Shown here: positions 1 through 5,118 of the stretch, one piece after another
How the letters are laid out: the number at the start of each line of letters is the position of its first letter
Numbering within the stretch: position 1 is the first letter of the stretch
Source: Kmv42 sp040757455
GTDB taxonomy: Bacteria; Nitrospirota; Thermodesulfovibrionia; Thermodesulfovibrionales; SM23-35
NCBI GenBank assembly: GCA_040757455.1
Contig: JBFLXE010000141.1
Span: 1-5,118, forward strand
Direction: 5' to 3'
Length of the DNA: 5,118 nucleotides
The notes under the pieces: model-generated
The model's database searches: none
The model's input: only the letters and a program-made list of their open reading frames with translations
Told to the model about the DNA's origin: nothing
Position numbers and translations under genes: made by a program

Positions 1-54
1 AAAAAATAATGTCAAGCCATGCGCGCGAAGGGGTAGCGCCCTTTACAGTAAGTT
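1..54. other. Upstream stub of queF with a small possible hairpin
   Basis: These 54 bases precede queF and are too short to interpret firmly. A 5-bp stem can form between 28-32 (AAGGG) and 39-43 (CCCTT) with a 6-base loop. One frame stays open from position 3 to a TAG at 66-68, so the tail of an upstream gene could overlap the queF start by about 14 bp. I do not recognise the residues it would encode. No good promoter or ribosome binding site is visible for queF, which leaves co-transcription with an upstream gene possible. Confidence 0.25.
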
Positions 55-459
55 ATGCAAGATGTTAGATTTTGTGATATGAAATATGGAGAAAAGGCAA
101 TAAAGAAAGCGAGACTTGAACTGTGGGATAACCCGAATCCCGAACGTGACTACGAAATTAATATCGGGTTCCCGGAATTCACATGCCTTTGCCCGCGTTC
201 AGGATATCCTGACTTTGCGACGATAAGAATAAACTACGTTCCGGAGAGGAAGATTGTTGAATTGAAATCTCTCAAACTATATCTGAATTCGTTCAGAGAC
301 ACTTACATATCTCATGAAGAAGTGACTAATAAAATTTATTCTGAGCTTTTAGCGAGATTGAAACCGCGGTTTCTTGAAGTTATCGGCGATTTTAATCCAA
401 GGGGCAACGTTAAGACGGTTGTAAGGATATGTTCAGAGAAGCCCAAGCTGAAGAGCTAA
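55..459 (+). CDS. queF: NADPH-dependent 7-cyano-7-deazaguanine (preQ0) reductase, short single-domain QueF
   Basis: QueF reduces the nitrile of preQ0 to the aminomethyl of preQ1 with NADPH, a cytosolic step in making queuosine for tRNA wobble positions. The 134-residue protein shows the family signature throughout. It has KYGEKAI near residue 10 and LELWDNPNP at 21-29. The active-site block EFTCLCP (41-47) has C46 as the expected thioimide-forming cysteine, with D53 in PDFA as the expected general acid. The QueF-specific run VELKSLKLYL (68-77) contains E69, and HE follows at 87-88. A single T-fold domain makes it the short YkvM-like type rather than the long E. coli type. A stop at 49-51 in the same frame makes ATG 55 the earliest start. 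ATG 79, just before KYGEKAI, is the alternative; neither has a good ribosome binding site. No other queuosine genes are in view. The last two codons and the stop lie inside a tandem repeat. Confidence 0.95.
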   Translation: MQDVRFCDMKYGEKAIKKARLELWDNPNPERDYEINIGFPEFTCLCPRSGYPDFATIRINYVPERKIVELKSLKLYLNSFRDTYISHEEVTNKIYSELLARLKPRFLEVIGDFNPRGNVKTVVRICSEKPKLKS

Positions 460-485
460 GAGCGAAGAGTTGAGAGCCAAGAGCT
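451..485. repeat. Five-copy 7-bp tandem repeat, consensus AAGAGCY
   Basis: Read in steps of seven from 451, the bases are AAGAGCT, AAGAGCG, AAGAGTT, GAGAGCC and AAGAGCT. A weaker sixth unit, GGAAGCT, follows at 486-492. The array includes the last two codons and the stop of queF and fills most of the gap to the convergent trpF. It has no dyad symmetry strong enough to be a terminator. Heptanucleotide tandem repeats of this kind are known from some bacterial genomes, such as the STRR elements of cyanobacteria; membership of any named family is not shown here. Confidence 0.7.
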
Positions 486-494
486 GGAAGCTGT

Positions 495-1112
495 TCATGC
501 CGCCTTTGCCCTCTCGATGAAAAGCCTCATCTTTTCATGATCCTTCTTGCCTTTTTCTGATTCGATGCCGCTACTCACATCCACGGCATAGGGTCTCACC
601 CTCTTCACGGCATCTCTCACATTTAGAGGAGTCAAGCCTCCAGCGAGTATTATCGGTCCAAATTGTTTCGCTTCGATGGCTATGTCCCAATTGAAGATTT
701 GACCGGTACCGCCGGGGATATTCGGTGAATAAGTGTCCAAAAGAAACGCGGTAACCTTGCCCTGAAAGTGAATGAGAGGATCAAGGCTTTCCAAGGACTT
801 GACCTTTATAGCCTTTATTGATCTTTTTGAAAATGTACACATTTCAGGGGGTTCGTTGCCATGCAATTGTACGACATCAATGCCGGTTTCCAGAATTGCT
901 TTCTCAACTTCTTTCGGTGATTCATCCACAAAAACGCCCACTGTCGTCACAAATGGACCAAGTTTTTTTATAATCGTTGCTGCCTTTTCCAAGGATACGT
1001 GGCGCGGACTTCTCTTGAAGAAGACAAATCCGAGGGCATCAGCCCCAAAATCAACGGCTGCGAGAGCATCATCAATATTGGTAATTCCGCATATCTTGAC
1101 CCTCGTCAGCAT
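495..1112 (-). CDS. trpF: Phosphoribosylanthranilate isomerase
   Basis: TrpF carries out the Amadori rearrangement of N-(5-phosphoribosyl)anthranilate to CdRP, the third step from chorismate to tryptophan, in the cytosol. The 205-residue product has the length of a monofunctional TrpF and a complete (beta/alpha)8 pattern. KICGIT at 6-11 supplies the catalytic base C8, and LLDT supplies the catalytic acid D126. QLHG (82-85) and GGTG (134-137) are conserved loops. LAGGL (156-160) and DVSSGIE (178-184) form the phosphate-binding end of the barrel. The ATG lies 7 bp after the trpC stop, so the two are surely one operon. There is only a poor purine-rich stretch upstream (GGCAGAG, 13 bases or so away), so translational coupling to trpC is likely. 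The gene ends 35 bp from the convergent queF stop. Confidence 0.97.
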   Translation of the reverse strand: MLTRVKICGITNIDDALAAVDFGADALGFVFFKRSPRHVSLEKAATIIKKLGPFVTTVGVFVDESPKEVEKAILETGIDVVQLHGNEPPEMCTFSKRSIKAIKVKSLESLDPLIHFQGKVTAFLLDTYSPNIPGGTGQIFNWDIAIEAKQFGPIILAGGLTPLNVRDAVKRVRPYAVDVSSGIESEKGKKDHEKMRLFIERAKAA

Positions 1113-1119
1113 CGATTTA

Positions 1120-1908
1120 TCAGACTCTGCCTGTTAACTCGTCTATCTTTTTACCTATATCTTCAGCTTCCATCAACACCGTACCCACTAGTATTGCGTC
1201 AATACCTGCATCTTCGAGGAGCGCCACTTCTTCGCGAGATTTTATGCCGCTCTCGCTCACGATGATCTTTCCTGGGGACAGCTCCTTTTTCAGTTCAAAC
1301 GTTGTCCCGAGATCCACTTTCATGGTTTCCAGATTTCTATTGTTGATCCCGATTATGTCGCAGTTTAACGCCATAGCCATCTCGAGTTCTTTGTGATCAT
1401 GTATTTCAAAGAGAGAGGACAACCCCAGTTCCTTTGCCATGTGCAGGAATTCAGCAGCCTGGTTCTTGTCGAGTATCGAAGCTATCAGCAATATCGCGTC
1501 GGCACCATATGCCCTTGATTCATAAACCTGGTATTCTTCGAAAATAAAATCCTTTCTAAGGACGGGCCTTGTAATAACCTCCTTCGCATGAGGGATAAAG
1601 GAGAGGTTTCCGTGGAAAAAATCCTCCTCTGTCAGAACAGAGACGGCGTCAACCCCTTTTTCTTCGTATATCCCTGCGATGGTGATATGGTCGAATCCTT
1701 TTCTGATAATACCTTTGGAAGGAGAAGCCTTCTTTATCTCAGCTATAAATTTGATTTTTTCTCCGGGAGATCTTCTTATGGCTTGTTTGAAATCTCGTGT
1801 TTCTTCCAAATCCTCTATTTTTGCCTTCAATTCCCTCAGGGAAGCGACAGCTTTAGCCTCTTTCAGCCTCTCCCTCTTTCTGGCAATGATATCACTCAAA
1901 ATTGCCAT
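1120..1908 (-). CDS. trpC: Indole-3-glycerol-phosphate synthase
   Basis: TrpC closes the indole ring, converting CdRP (the TrpF product) to indole-3-glycerol phosphate with loss of CO2 and water. With the start at 1908 the protein has 262 residues, normal for a stand-alone TrpC, and opens with the usual helix (MAILSDIIARKRERL). Catalytic positions known from Sulfolobus IGPS are all present. E57 and K59 lie in AEIKKASPSKG, K119 in LRKDF, E168 in LFEIH, N189 in GINNRNL, and E219 with S220 in SESG. The frame stays open another 29 codons to 1995, but that extension crosses the murJ start and does not resemble TrpC. It is the first gene of the trpC-trpF operon, divergent from murJ. No Shine-Dalgarno sequence, Trp-rich leader peptide or T-box is visible in the 69 bp before murJ, so its control is not evident. 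Confidence 0.96.
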   Translation of the reverse strand: MAILSDIIARKRERLKEAKAVASLRELKAKIEDLEETRDFKQAIRRSPGEKIKFIAEIKKASPSKGIIRKGFDHITIAGIYEEKGVDAVSVLTEEDFFHGNLSFIPHAKEVITRPVLRKDFIFEEYQVYESRAYGADAILLIASILDKNQAAEFLHMAKELGLSSLFEIHDHKELEMAMALNCDIIGINNRNLETMKVDLGTTFELKKELSPGKIIVSESGIKSREEVALLEDAGIDAILVGTVLMEAEDIGKKIDELTGRV

Positions 1909-1961
1909 GAATGATTTTAAAAAACAGCTTTTGTATTTTGCAAATTCCTGGTTGTTTTTTC

Positions 1962-1970
1962 TGCTATAAT
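1962..1970 (+). promoter_or_regulatory. Extended -10 promoter of murJ
   Basis: TGCTATAAT at 1962-1970 is a perfect extended -10 element (TGnTATAAT). No good -35 hexamer is found at the proper distance; TTGCAA at 1938-1943 would need a 21-bp spacer. Extended -10 promoters can work without a -35 box. Initiation 7-8 bp downstream would fall at about 1977-1978, on or next to the A of the murJ ATG. Confidence 0.6.
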
Positions 1971-1977
1971 CGTCAAA

Positions 1978-3567
1978 ATGAAAAGACAGGTTCATCCGGT
2001 AACAGACGGAAAAGGGCGGATAGCAAAGGCTGCCGGAATCATGTCTGTTGCAACTCTGATCAGCCGCATTCTCGGCTATGTGAAAGACATGATACTGGCC
2101 GGATTTTTCGGTGCAACCGGAATTGCTGACACTTTTTTCGTCGCCTTCAGAATCCCGAATCTACTGAGAGAACTTTTTGCCGAGGGATCGATGTCATCTG
2201 CATTTATTCCCGTTCTAACAGAGTACCAGACAAAATATGGAGCTAAAGAAGCAAAGAGGCTCGTCAGGATTACTTTCACTTTCATAGTGGTTTTCGTCGG
2301 CTTAATCTGTATCACCGGGATCATTTTTTCGCCGGTAATTGTAACGGTCATTGCTCCGGGATTTCTTTCAATGCCTGAAAAGTTTTCGATGACAGTCCTC
2401 CTGACCAGAATCATGTTCCCTTTCCTTCTCTTCATAAGTCTCGCAGCTCTCGTAATGGGAACGTTGAATACAAGCCGGGTTTTTTTTACGCCATCGCTGG
2501 CTCCTGCTTGGCTAAATGTTACCGTTATCATCATGGTGATCCTTGTCGCGCCGGCGGTGAAAGAGCCGATAGTTGCAGTGGCCGCAGGCGTTGCAATCGG
2601 AGGATTTGTGCAGTTCGCATTTCAATTGCCTTCTCTTTTCAAAAAAGGGTATTCGTTGAAACCGGAATATGGATTCAGGCATCCAGGACTCAAGAGGATG
2701 TCTGTTCTGATTGCACCAGCGACCATGGGAATGGCTGTTGCTCAGATCAACGTCTTCGTCAGCACCATTCTCGCCTCGTTTCTTACCGAGGGAAGTATCA
2801 CATATCTTTATTATTCTATGAGACTGATTCAATTTCCTGTGGGAATTTTTGGCGTGGCTATGGGAATGGCAGTTCTGCCAACTCTTTCTGAACATGCCGT
2901 CAAAGGAGATTTTGAAAAGCTGAGGGAAGATTTGATATTTGCCCTGAAGCTGCTATTTTTCATAGCAGTACCAGCAATGATCGGGCTTATCGCCTTGAGG
3001 GAACCTATCGTCAATATACTTTTTCAGAGGGGTAAATTCGATCATGAAGCCATGATAGGCACGGCCCAGGCGCTCCTTTTTTATTCTGTGGGTATATGGT
3101 CGATAGTAGGGGGCAGGGTCATTACAGCAAGTTTTTATTCGATGCAGGATACGAAAACGCCCGTAAAAGTAGCCATGATCTCACTGACAGCCAACGCCCT
3201 ATTGAGCGTTATATTGATGAAATATCTCCAGCACAGCGGTCTTGCCCTTGCAAATTCACTGGCCTCAGGTCTGAATTTTTTTATGTTATATTTTTTCCTC
3301 AAAAAAAAGATCGAGACAGCCGGCGGAAAAAGAATAATCGTGTCTTTTGTCAGAGCGCTGGCCGGTTCAGTAGTGATGGGCATAATCGGCTGGATGTTGC
3401 TGCACGGAGATTTATGGCAGACCTCGGGTCAAACCCCTCTCAAGGCTTTTTATCTCGGCGGGACCATTGCTATTTGCGTTTTTACATATCTATCGATAAG
3501 CTTTTTTCTGAAAAGCGAAGAGTTTTCATATATGATCCAGATAGTGAAGAAGAAGTTTGGAAAGTAA
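1978..3567 (+). CDS. murJ: Lipid II flippase MurJ (MviN), MOP superfamily
   Basis: MurJ moves undecaprenyl-linked peptidoglycan precursor (lipid II) across the inner membrane. The 529-residue product shows about 14 hydrophobic segments, the MurJ number. The diagnostic N-terminal block is clear: SRILGYVKD at 29-37, then ADTFFVAFRIPNLLRELFAEG from residue 50 to 70. Residues matching the essential cavity arginines are R30 (E. coli R18), R64 (about R52) and R282 in YYSMRLIQFPVG (about R270). The position of E. coli R24 is K36, a conservative change. The second half carries the expected LFQRGKFD (348-355) and the TKTPVKV stretch (392-398). It starts 7 bp after an extended -10 box with no ribosome binding site. 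The later ATG at 2041 would remove the conserved KAAGI segment, so 1978 is preferred. No other cell-wall gene is adjacent. Its 3' end faces the xre gene 18 bp away with no clear terminator. Confidence 0.97.
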   Translation: MKRQVHPVTDGKGRIAKAAGIMSVATLISRILGYVKDMILAGFFGATGIADTFFVAFRIPNLLRELFAEGSMSSAFIPVLTEYQTKYGAKEAKRLVRITFTFIVVFVGLICITGIIFSPVIVTVIAPGFLSMPEKFSMTVLLTRIMFPFLLFISLAALVMGTLNTSRVFFTPSLAPAWLNVTVIIMVILVAPAVKEPIVAVAAGVAIGGFVQFAFQLPSLFKKGYSLKPEYGFRHPGLKRMSVLIAPATMGMAVAQINVFVSTILASFLTEGSITYLYYSMRLIQFPVGIFGVAMGMAVLPTLSEHAVKGDFEKLREDLIFALKLLFFIAVPAMIGLIALREPIVNILFQRGKFDHEAMIGTAQALLFYSVGIWSIVGGRVITASFYSMQDTKTPVKVAMISLTANALLSVILMKYLQHSGLALANSLASGLNFFMLYFFLKKKIETAGGKRIIVSFVRALAGSVVMGIIGWMLLHGDLWQTSGQTPLKAFYLGGTIAICVFTYLSISFFLKSEEFSYMIQIVKKKFGK

Positions 3568-3585
3568 AGTTTCCCCTGGATGATC

Positions 3586-3954
3586 TTATTTTTCTTCAAT
3601 TGAGCCCGCAATCCCCTTGACCATAAGAAGCAAACCGCGCCTGATTTCTTTATTCTGAATTTTTCGAAAAAACTCAAGGAGTGTTCTTTCGTCTTTGTTT
3701 ACACCGTATTCACTTATATCTTCAGCGATCTTTTTGTGTTCTTCAATGTCAAGGAATTTATTGATCGGAATGTCAAGGGCATGTGACAACTGATACAGCC
3801 GATAGACAGAAATATTGTCAATACCTTTTTCATACTTTTGTAACTGCTGATAAGAGATACCCATCTTATTAGCGAGAGTCATCTGTGACATGTTGGCAGC
3901 AAGCCTGCGCCTTCTTATTAAGCTGCCGATAATATTTTTCAGATCCTTTGGCAT
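3586..3954 (-). CDS. XRE-family helix-turn-helix transcriptional regulator
   Basis: This is a small cytosolic DNA-binding protein of 122 residues. A Cro/C1-type HTH spans about residues 8-68. SQMTLANKMG (24-33) is the positioning helix and SYQQLQKYEKG (35-45) contains the recognition helix, with the typical YEKG end. RLYQLSHALDIPINKFLD follows. The tail (about 88-120, with ERTLLEFFRKI and RRGLLLMVKGIAGS) predicts helices and looks like a dimerisation or sensing extension. The same arrangement occurs in small XRE regulators common in Alphaproteobacteria (SinR/PraR-like). That resemblance is from memory of the family, so no target can be assigned. A GTG at 3957 directly precedes the chosen ATG. 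GGAG at 3972-3969 lies 11 bases from the GTG and 14 from the ATG, so either start is possible. It is divergent from a receiver-domain gene, with a shared promoter region. Confidence 0.9.
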   Translation of the reverse strand: MPKDLKNIIGSLIRRRRLAANMSQMTLANKMGISYQQLQKYEKGIDNISVYRLYQLSHALDIPINKFLDIEEHKKIAEDISEYGVNKDERTLLEFFRKIQNKEIRRGLLLMVKGIAGSIEEK

Positions 3955-4022
3955 CACGATCTCGATTTCTCCATCAATTAATCATTTTGAATTTTTGGGA
4001 GCCTAAAGTCTATCACCTAATG

Positions 4023-4048
4023 GTTGTAATTGGGTTGACTAATACAAC
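4023..4048. promoter_or_regulatory. Candidate operator: inverted repeat GTTGTA-N14-TACAAC
   Basis: Perfect 6-bp arms lie at 4023-4028 and 4043-4048 with centres 20 bp apart, about two helical turns. A third GTTG at 4034-4037 puts the three tetramers exactly 11 bp apart (4023, 4034, 4045). The dyad encloses the -35 box of the receiver-gene promoter and overlaps the putative -10 of the opposing xre promoter. That is where a repressor dimer such as the neighbouring XRE protein would be expected to bind. Binding is inferred. Confidence 0.45.
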
Positions 4049-4063
4049 TAAAAGTGGTATTAT
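4035..4063 (+). promoter_or_regulatory. Sigma70-type promoter of the receiver-domain gene
   Basis: TTGACT at 4035-4040 (5 of 6 to consensus) and TATTAT at 4058-4063 (5 of 6) are separated by exactly 17 bp. Predicted initiation at about 4070-4071 is 3-4 bases before the GTG at 4074. The promoter also argues against any start upstream of 4074, such as the ATG at 4020, because those would lie before the transcript begins. Confidence 0.6.
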
Positions 4064-4066
4064 CAA
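4039..4066 (-). promoter_or_regulatory. Possible promoter of the xre gene
   Basis: On the minus strand, TTGATA (4066-4061, 5 of 6) and TATTAG (4044-4039, 4 of 6) are 16 bp apart. Initiation near 4031 would give a leader of about 75 bases. This promoter would overlap the receiver-gene promoter face to face and share the inverted repeat. The -10 match is mediocre. Confidence 0.3.
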
Positions 4067-4073
4067 GCACTTT

Positions 4074-4451
4074 GTGAAGACCCTAAAAGGAAAAATCTTA
4101 ATCGCGGATGATGTGGAACATGTCAGGAGGTTACTGGCGGAATTTCTTTCACTTCACGGCTATGAAGTTTATATGGTCAGAGACGGAAAGGAGGCTACGG
4201 AAGCCCTTGAAAAAGATAGGTCTTTCTCCTTAATAATAACCGACTCAGGCATGCCAAATATGGACGGGATCGATCTGGTCATTCATATCAGAAATCTTGG
4301 TATTAATGTACCAATTATTGGTATGAGTTGTGAAAATAAGGAAAATGAGTTTCGGCGGGCAGGTGCCGACCACTTCCTTTTAAAACCTTTCCATTTAGAT
4401 ACCCTCCAATCCATATTGCGAATGATTCTCAATGAGCAACCATTGATTTGA
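4074..4451 (+). CDS. Stand-alone response-regulator receiver (REC) domain protein
   Basis: This is a CheY-like phosphoacceptor domain without an output domain. From GTG 4074 it has 125 residues, one complete REC fold. KGKILIADD (5-13) supplies the acidic pair D12 and D13. ITDSGMPNMDG (55-65) supplies the phosphorylated D57. S85 is the switch Thr/Ser position, and LLKPF (102-106) gives the invariant K104. All catalytic residues are intact, so it should accept phosphate. The open frame reaches back to 3948, but a promoter lies in that stretch and REC proteins normally begin just before the first strand, so GTG 4074 is preferred. No ribosome binding site precedes it. No histidine kinase is in view, making it an orphan in this window. 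It could relay phosphate, regulate a kinase allosterically, or act with the divergent XRE protein; nothing in the sequence decides between these. Confidence 0.9.
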   Translation: MKTLKGKILIADDVEHVRRLLAEFLSLHGYEVYMVRDGKEATEALEKDRSFSLIITDSGMPNMDGIDLVIHIRNLGINVPIIGMSCENKENEFRRAGADHFLLKPFHLDTLQSILRMILNEQPLI

Positions 4452-4452
4452 G

Positions 4453-4481
4453 TTGACCTCGCTTTCTGTGTAAGTTATATT
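4453..4481 (+). promoter_or_regulatory. Sigma70-type promoter of the metallo-hydrolase gene
   Basis: TTGACC at 4453-4458 and TATATT at 4476-4481, each 5 of 6 to consensus, are 17 bp apart. The -35 box begins 2 bp after the receiver-gene stop. Initiation near 4488 would give a leader of about 26 bases before ATG 4515, so the hydrolase can be transcribed independently of the receiver gene. Confidence 0.55.
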
Positions 4482-4490
4482 TACTCACAG
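4466..4490. promoter_or_regulatory. Dyad across the -10 region of the hydrolase promoter
   Basis: CTGTG (4466-4470) and CACAG (4486-4490) form an inverted repeat with centres 20 bp apart. Nested in it, GTAA (4470-4473) and TTAC (4481-4484) flank the -10 box. As RNA it would be a short, bulged, AT-rich stem without a T-tract, so it is a poor terminator for the receiver gene. A protein-binding site is more plausible, but short dyads also occur by chance. Confidence 0.25.
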
Positions 4491-4514
4491 TTCGTTATCT
4501 GGCTCCTGACTTTT

Positions 4515-5118
4515 ATGATCATAAAGAAACTTGTTATAGGTCCCCTTGAAAATAATTGTTTTATCATCGGAGATGAAACGACGAGGGAAGCTTTTGTCAT
4601 AGATCCCGGAGACGAGCCTGACAGGATTCTTGATTTGCTCGAAGAAAACAATCTTAAAGTAAAATTTATTATCTGCACTCATGCCCATTTTGATCATGTC
4701 GGTGCAATAGCCGAAATAAAAGAGGAGACGGGTGCGAAGATTATCATTCATCATGATGAACTCCCTCTTTATAACAGCATCGAGAAGCAAGCAGCGATGT
4801 GGGGTTTCCAGCTTGAGGCATTGCCGGAACCAGATCTTTTTGTTTCTGAAGGAGATAAAATTGAAATAGGGAATCTGAGATTCAGAGTCATTCACACACC
4901 CGGACATACTCCGGGAGGGATATGCCTGTTCGGTGAAGGAATAATAATTACAGGAGACACCCTTTTTGCAGGATCTGTGGGAAGAACGGATTTGTTTGGC
5001 GGGAATATTGATGAATTAAGACTCTCTGTCCGACGCTTGATGGCTCTTCCGGATGAGACAGAGATTTTACCAGGTCATGGCTCAGAATCAAATATTGGGA
5101 AAGAGAAGAGCAATAATT
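4515..5118 (+). CDS. Metallo-beta-lactamase-fold hydrolase, glyoxalase II-like (YcbL type), 3' end cut off
   Basis: This encodes a cytosolic binuclear metal hydrolase; 201 residues are visible and the frame is still open at the window edge. The metal-ligand set is complete. THAHFDH (55-61) gives H56, H58, D60 and H61. HTPGH (127-131) gives H131, GDTLF gives D148, and PGHG gives H188. GRTD at 156-159 is also typical of this group. Family members end soon after the PGHG motif, so only several residues are probably missing. It lacks the C-terminal substrate-binding domain of true GloB glyoxalase II, so it belongs with the compact YcbL-like enzymes often labelled hydroxyacylglutathione hydrolase. 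Its thioester substrate cannot be deduced, particularly if the host lacks glutathione. ATG 4515 fits the family N-terminus (MIIKKLVIGPLENNCF). There is no Shine-Dalgarno sequence, but a good promoter lies upstream. Confidence 0.93.
   Translation, partial: MIIKKLVIGPLENNCFIIGDETTREAFVIDPGDEPDRILDLLEENNLKVKFIICTHAHFDHVGAIAEIKEETGAKIIIHHDELPLYNSIEKQAAMWGFQLEALPEPDLFVSEGDKIEIGNLRFRVIHTPGHTPGGICLFGEGIIITGDTLFAGSVGRTDLFGGNIDELRLSVRRLMALPDETEILPGHGSESNIGKEKSNN

Noticed and set aside
1..54. preQ1 riboswitch ahead of queF
   Set aside because: The small stem lacks the conserved loop and A-rich tail of preQ1-I aptamers, and I could not fit a preQ1-II or preQ1-III fold in the bases available.
772..1265. 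Plus-strand open frames opposite trpF and trpC
   Set aside because: They lie opposite genes with intact catalytic motifs and encode nothing recognisable.
1971..1976. TTGACG on the minus strand as a -35 box for trpC
   Set aside because: No acceptable -10 hexamer lies 16-18 bp downstream on that strand.
1909..1995. N-terminal extension of trpC by 29 codons
   Set aside because: It does not resemble TrpC, would make the protein longer than the family norm, and runs across the murJ promoter and start. ATG 1908 gives a normal 262-residue enzyme.
2076..2534. Minus-strand open frame of 152 codons inside murJ, and similar shorter ones around 2508-2895
   Set aside because: They are shadows of the murJ coding frame and have no recognisable domain.
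3559..3574. Possible terminator hairpin GGAAA/TTTCC at the murJ end
   Set aside because: The stem is only 5 bp and mostly A-T, and the T-rich run starts more than 10 bases later.
3948..4073. N-terminal extension of the receiver protein (starts at 3948 or 4020)
   Set aside because: The stretch contains a sigma70 promoter and an inverted repeat, overlaps the divergent xre start, and has no REC-like sequence. The GGGAG at 3997-4001 is 18 bases from ATG 4020, too far to act as its ribosome binding site.
4485..4907. Minus-strand open frame of 140 codons
   Set aside because: It lies opposite the metallo-hydrolase, whose complete metal-binding motif set proves the plus-strand reading.

Overview
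This is an ordinary, gene-dense chromosomal segment from a bacterium, most likely Gram-negative. Moderate base composition, scattered biosynthesis genes, a lone receiver-domain regulator and an anaerobe-style gene set would fit Desulfobacterota or Nitrospirota-like lineages. That placement is a guess from general character, not from a diagnostic marker. I see no phage, transposon, CRISPR, rRNA or tRNA.

Layout. A short QueF-type preQ0 reductase gene (queF, +) at 55-459 ends in a run of five in-phase 7-bp tandem repeats. Convergent to it is a two-gene tryptophan operon on the minus strand, trpC (1908-1120) followed after 7 bp by trpF (1112-495). Divergent from trpC is murJ (+, 1978-3567), encoding the lipid II flippase. 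Its start lies 7 bp after a perfect extended -10 element. murJ converges, with an 18-bp gap, on a small XRE-family DNA-binding regulator (minus, 3954-3586). Divergent from that is a stand-alone response-regulator receiver domain (+, 4074-4451), then a metallo-beta-lactamase-fold hydrolase (+, from 4515) that runs off the window end.

How the genes relate. TrpC and TrpF catalyse adjacent steps in reverse order of the operon (TrpF acts before TrpC). QueF belongs to tRNA queuosine synthesis and MurJ to peptidoglycan export; these are neighbours rather than one pathway. The part with a regulatory story is the xre/receiver pair. The 116-119 bp between their divergent starts contain a strong sigma70-type promoter for the receiver gene, a plausible opposing promoter for xre, and an inverted repeat lying across the -35 region. 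This suggests that the XRE protein controls both genes.

A second theme is translation initiation. Most starts here lack a recognisable Shine-Dalgarno sequence, and the murJ and receiver-gene promoters sit so close to the start codons that leaderless or near-leaderless mRNAs are predicted. I found no convincing undescribed multi-gene system; the xre/receiver module is the best candidate for follow-up.
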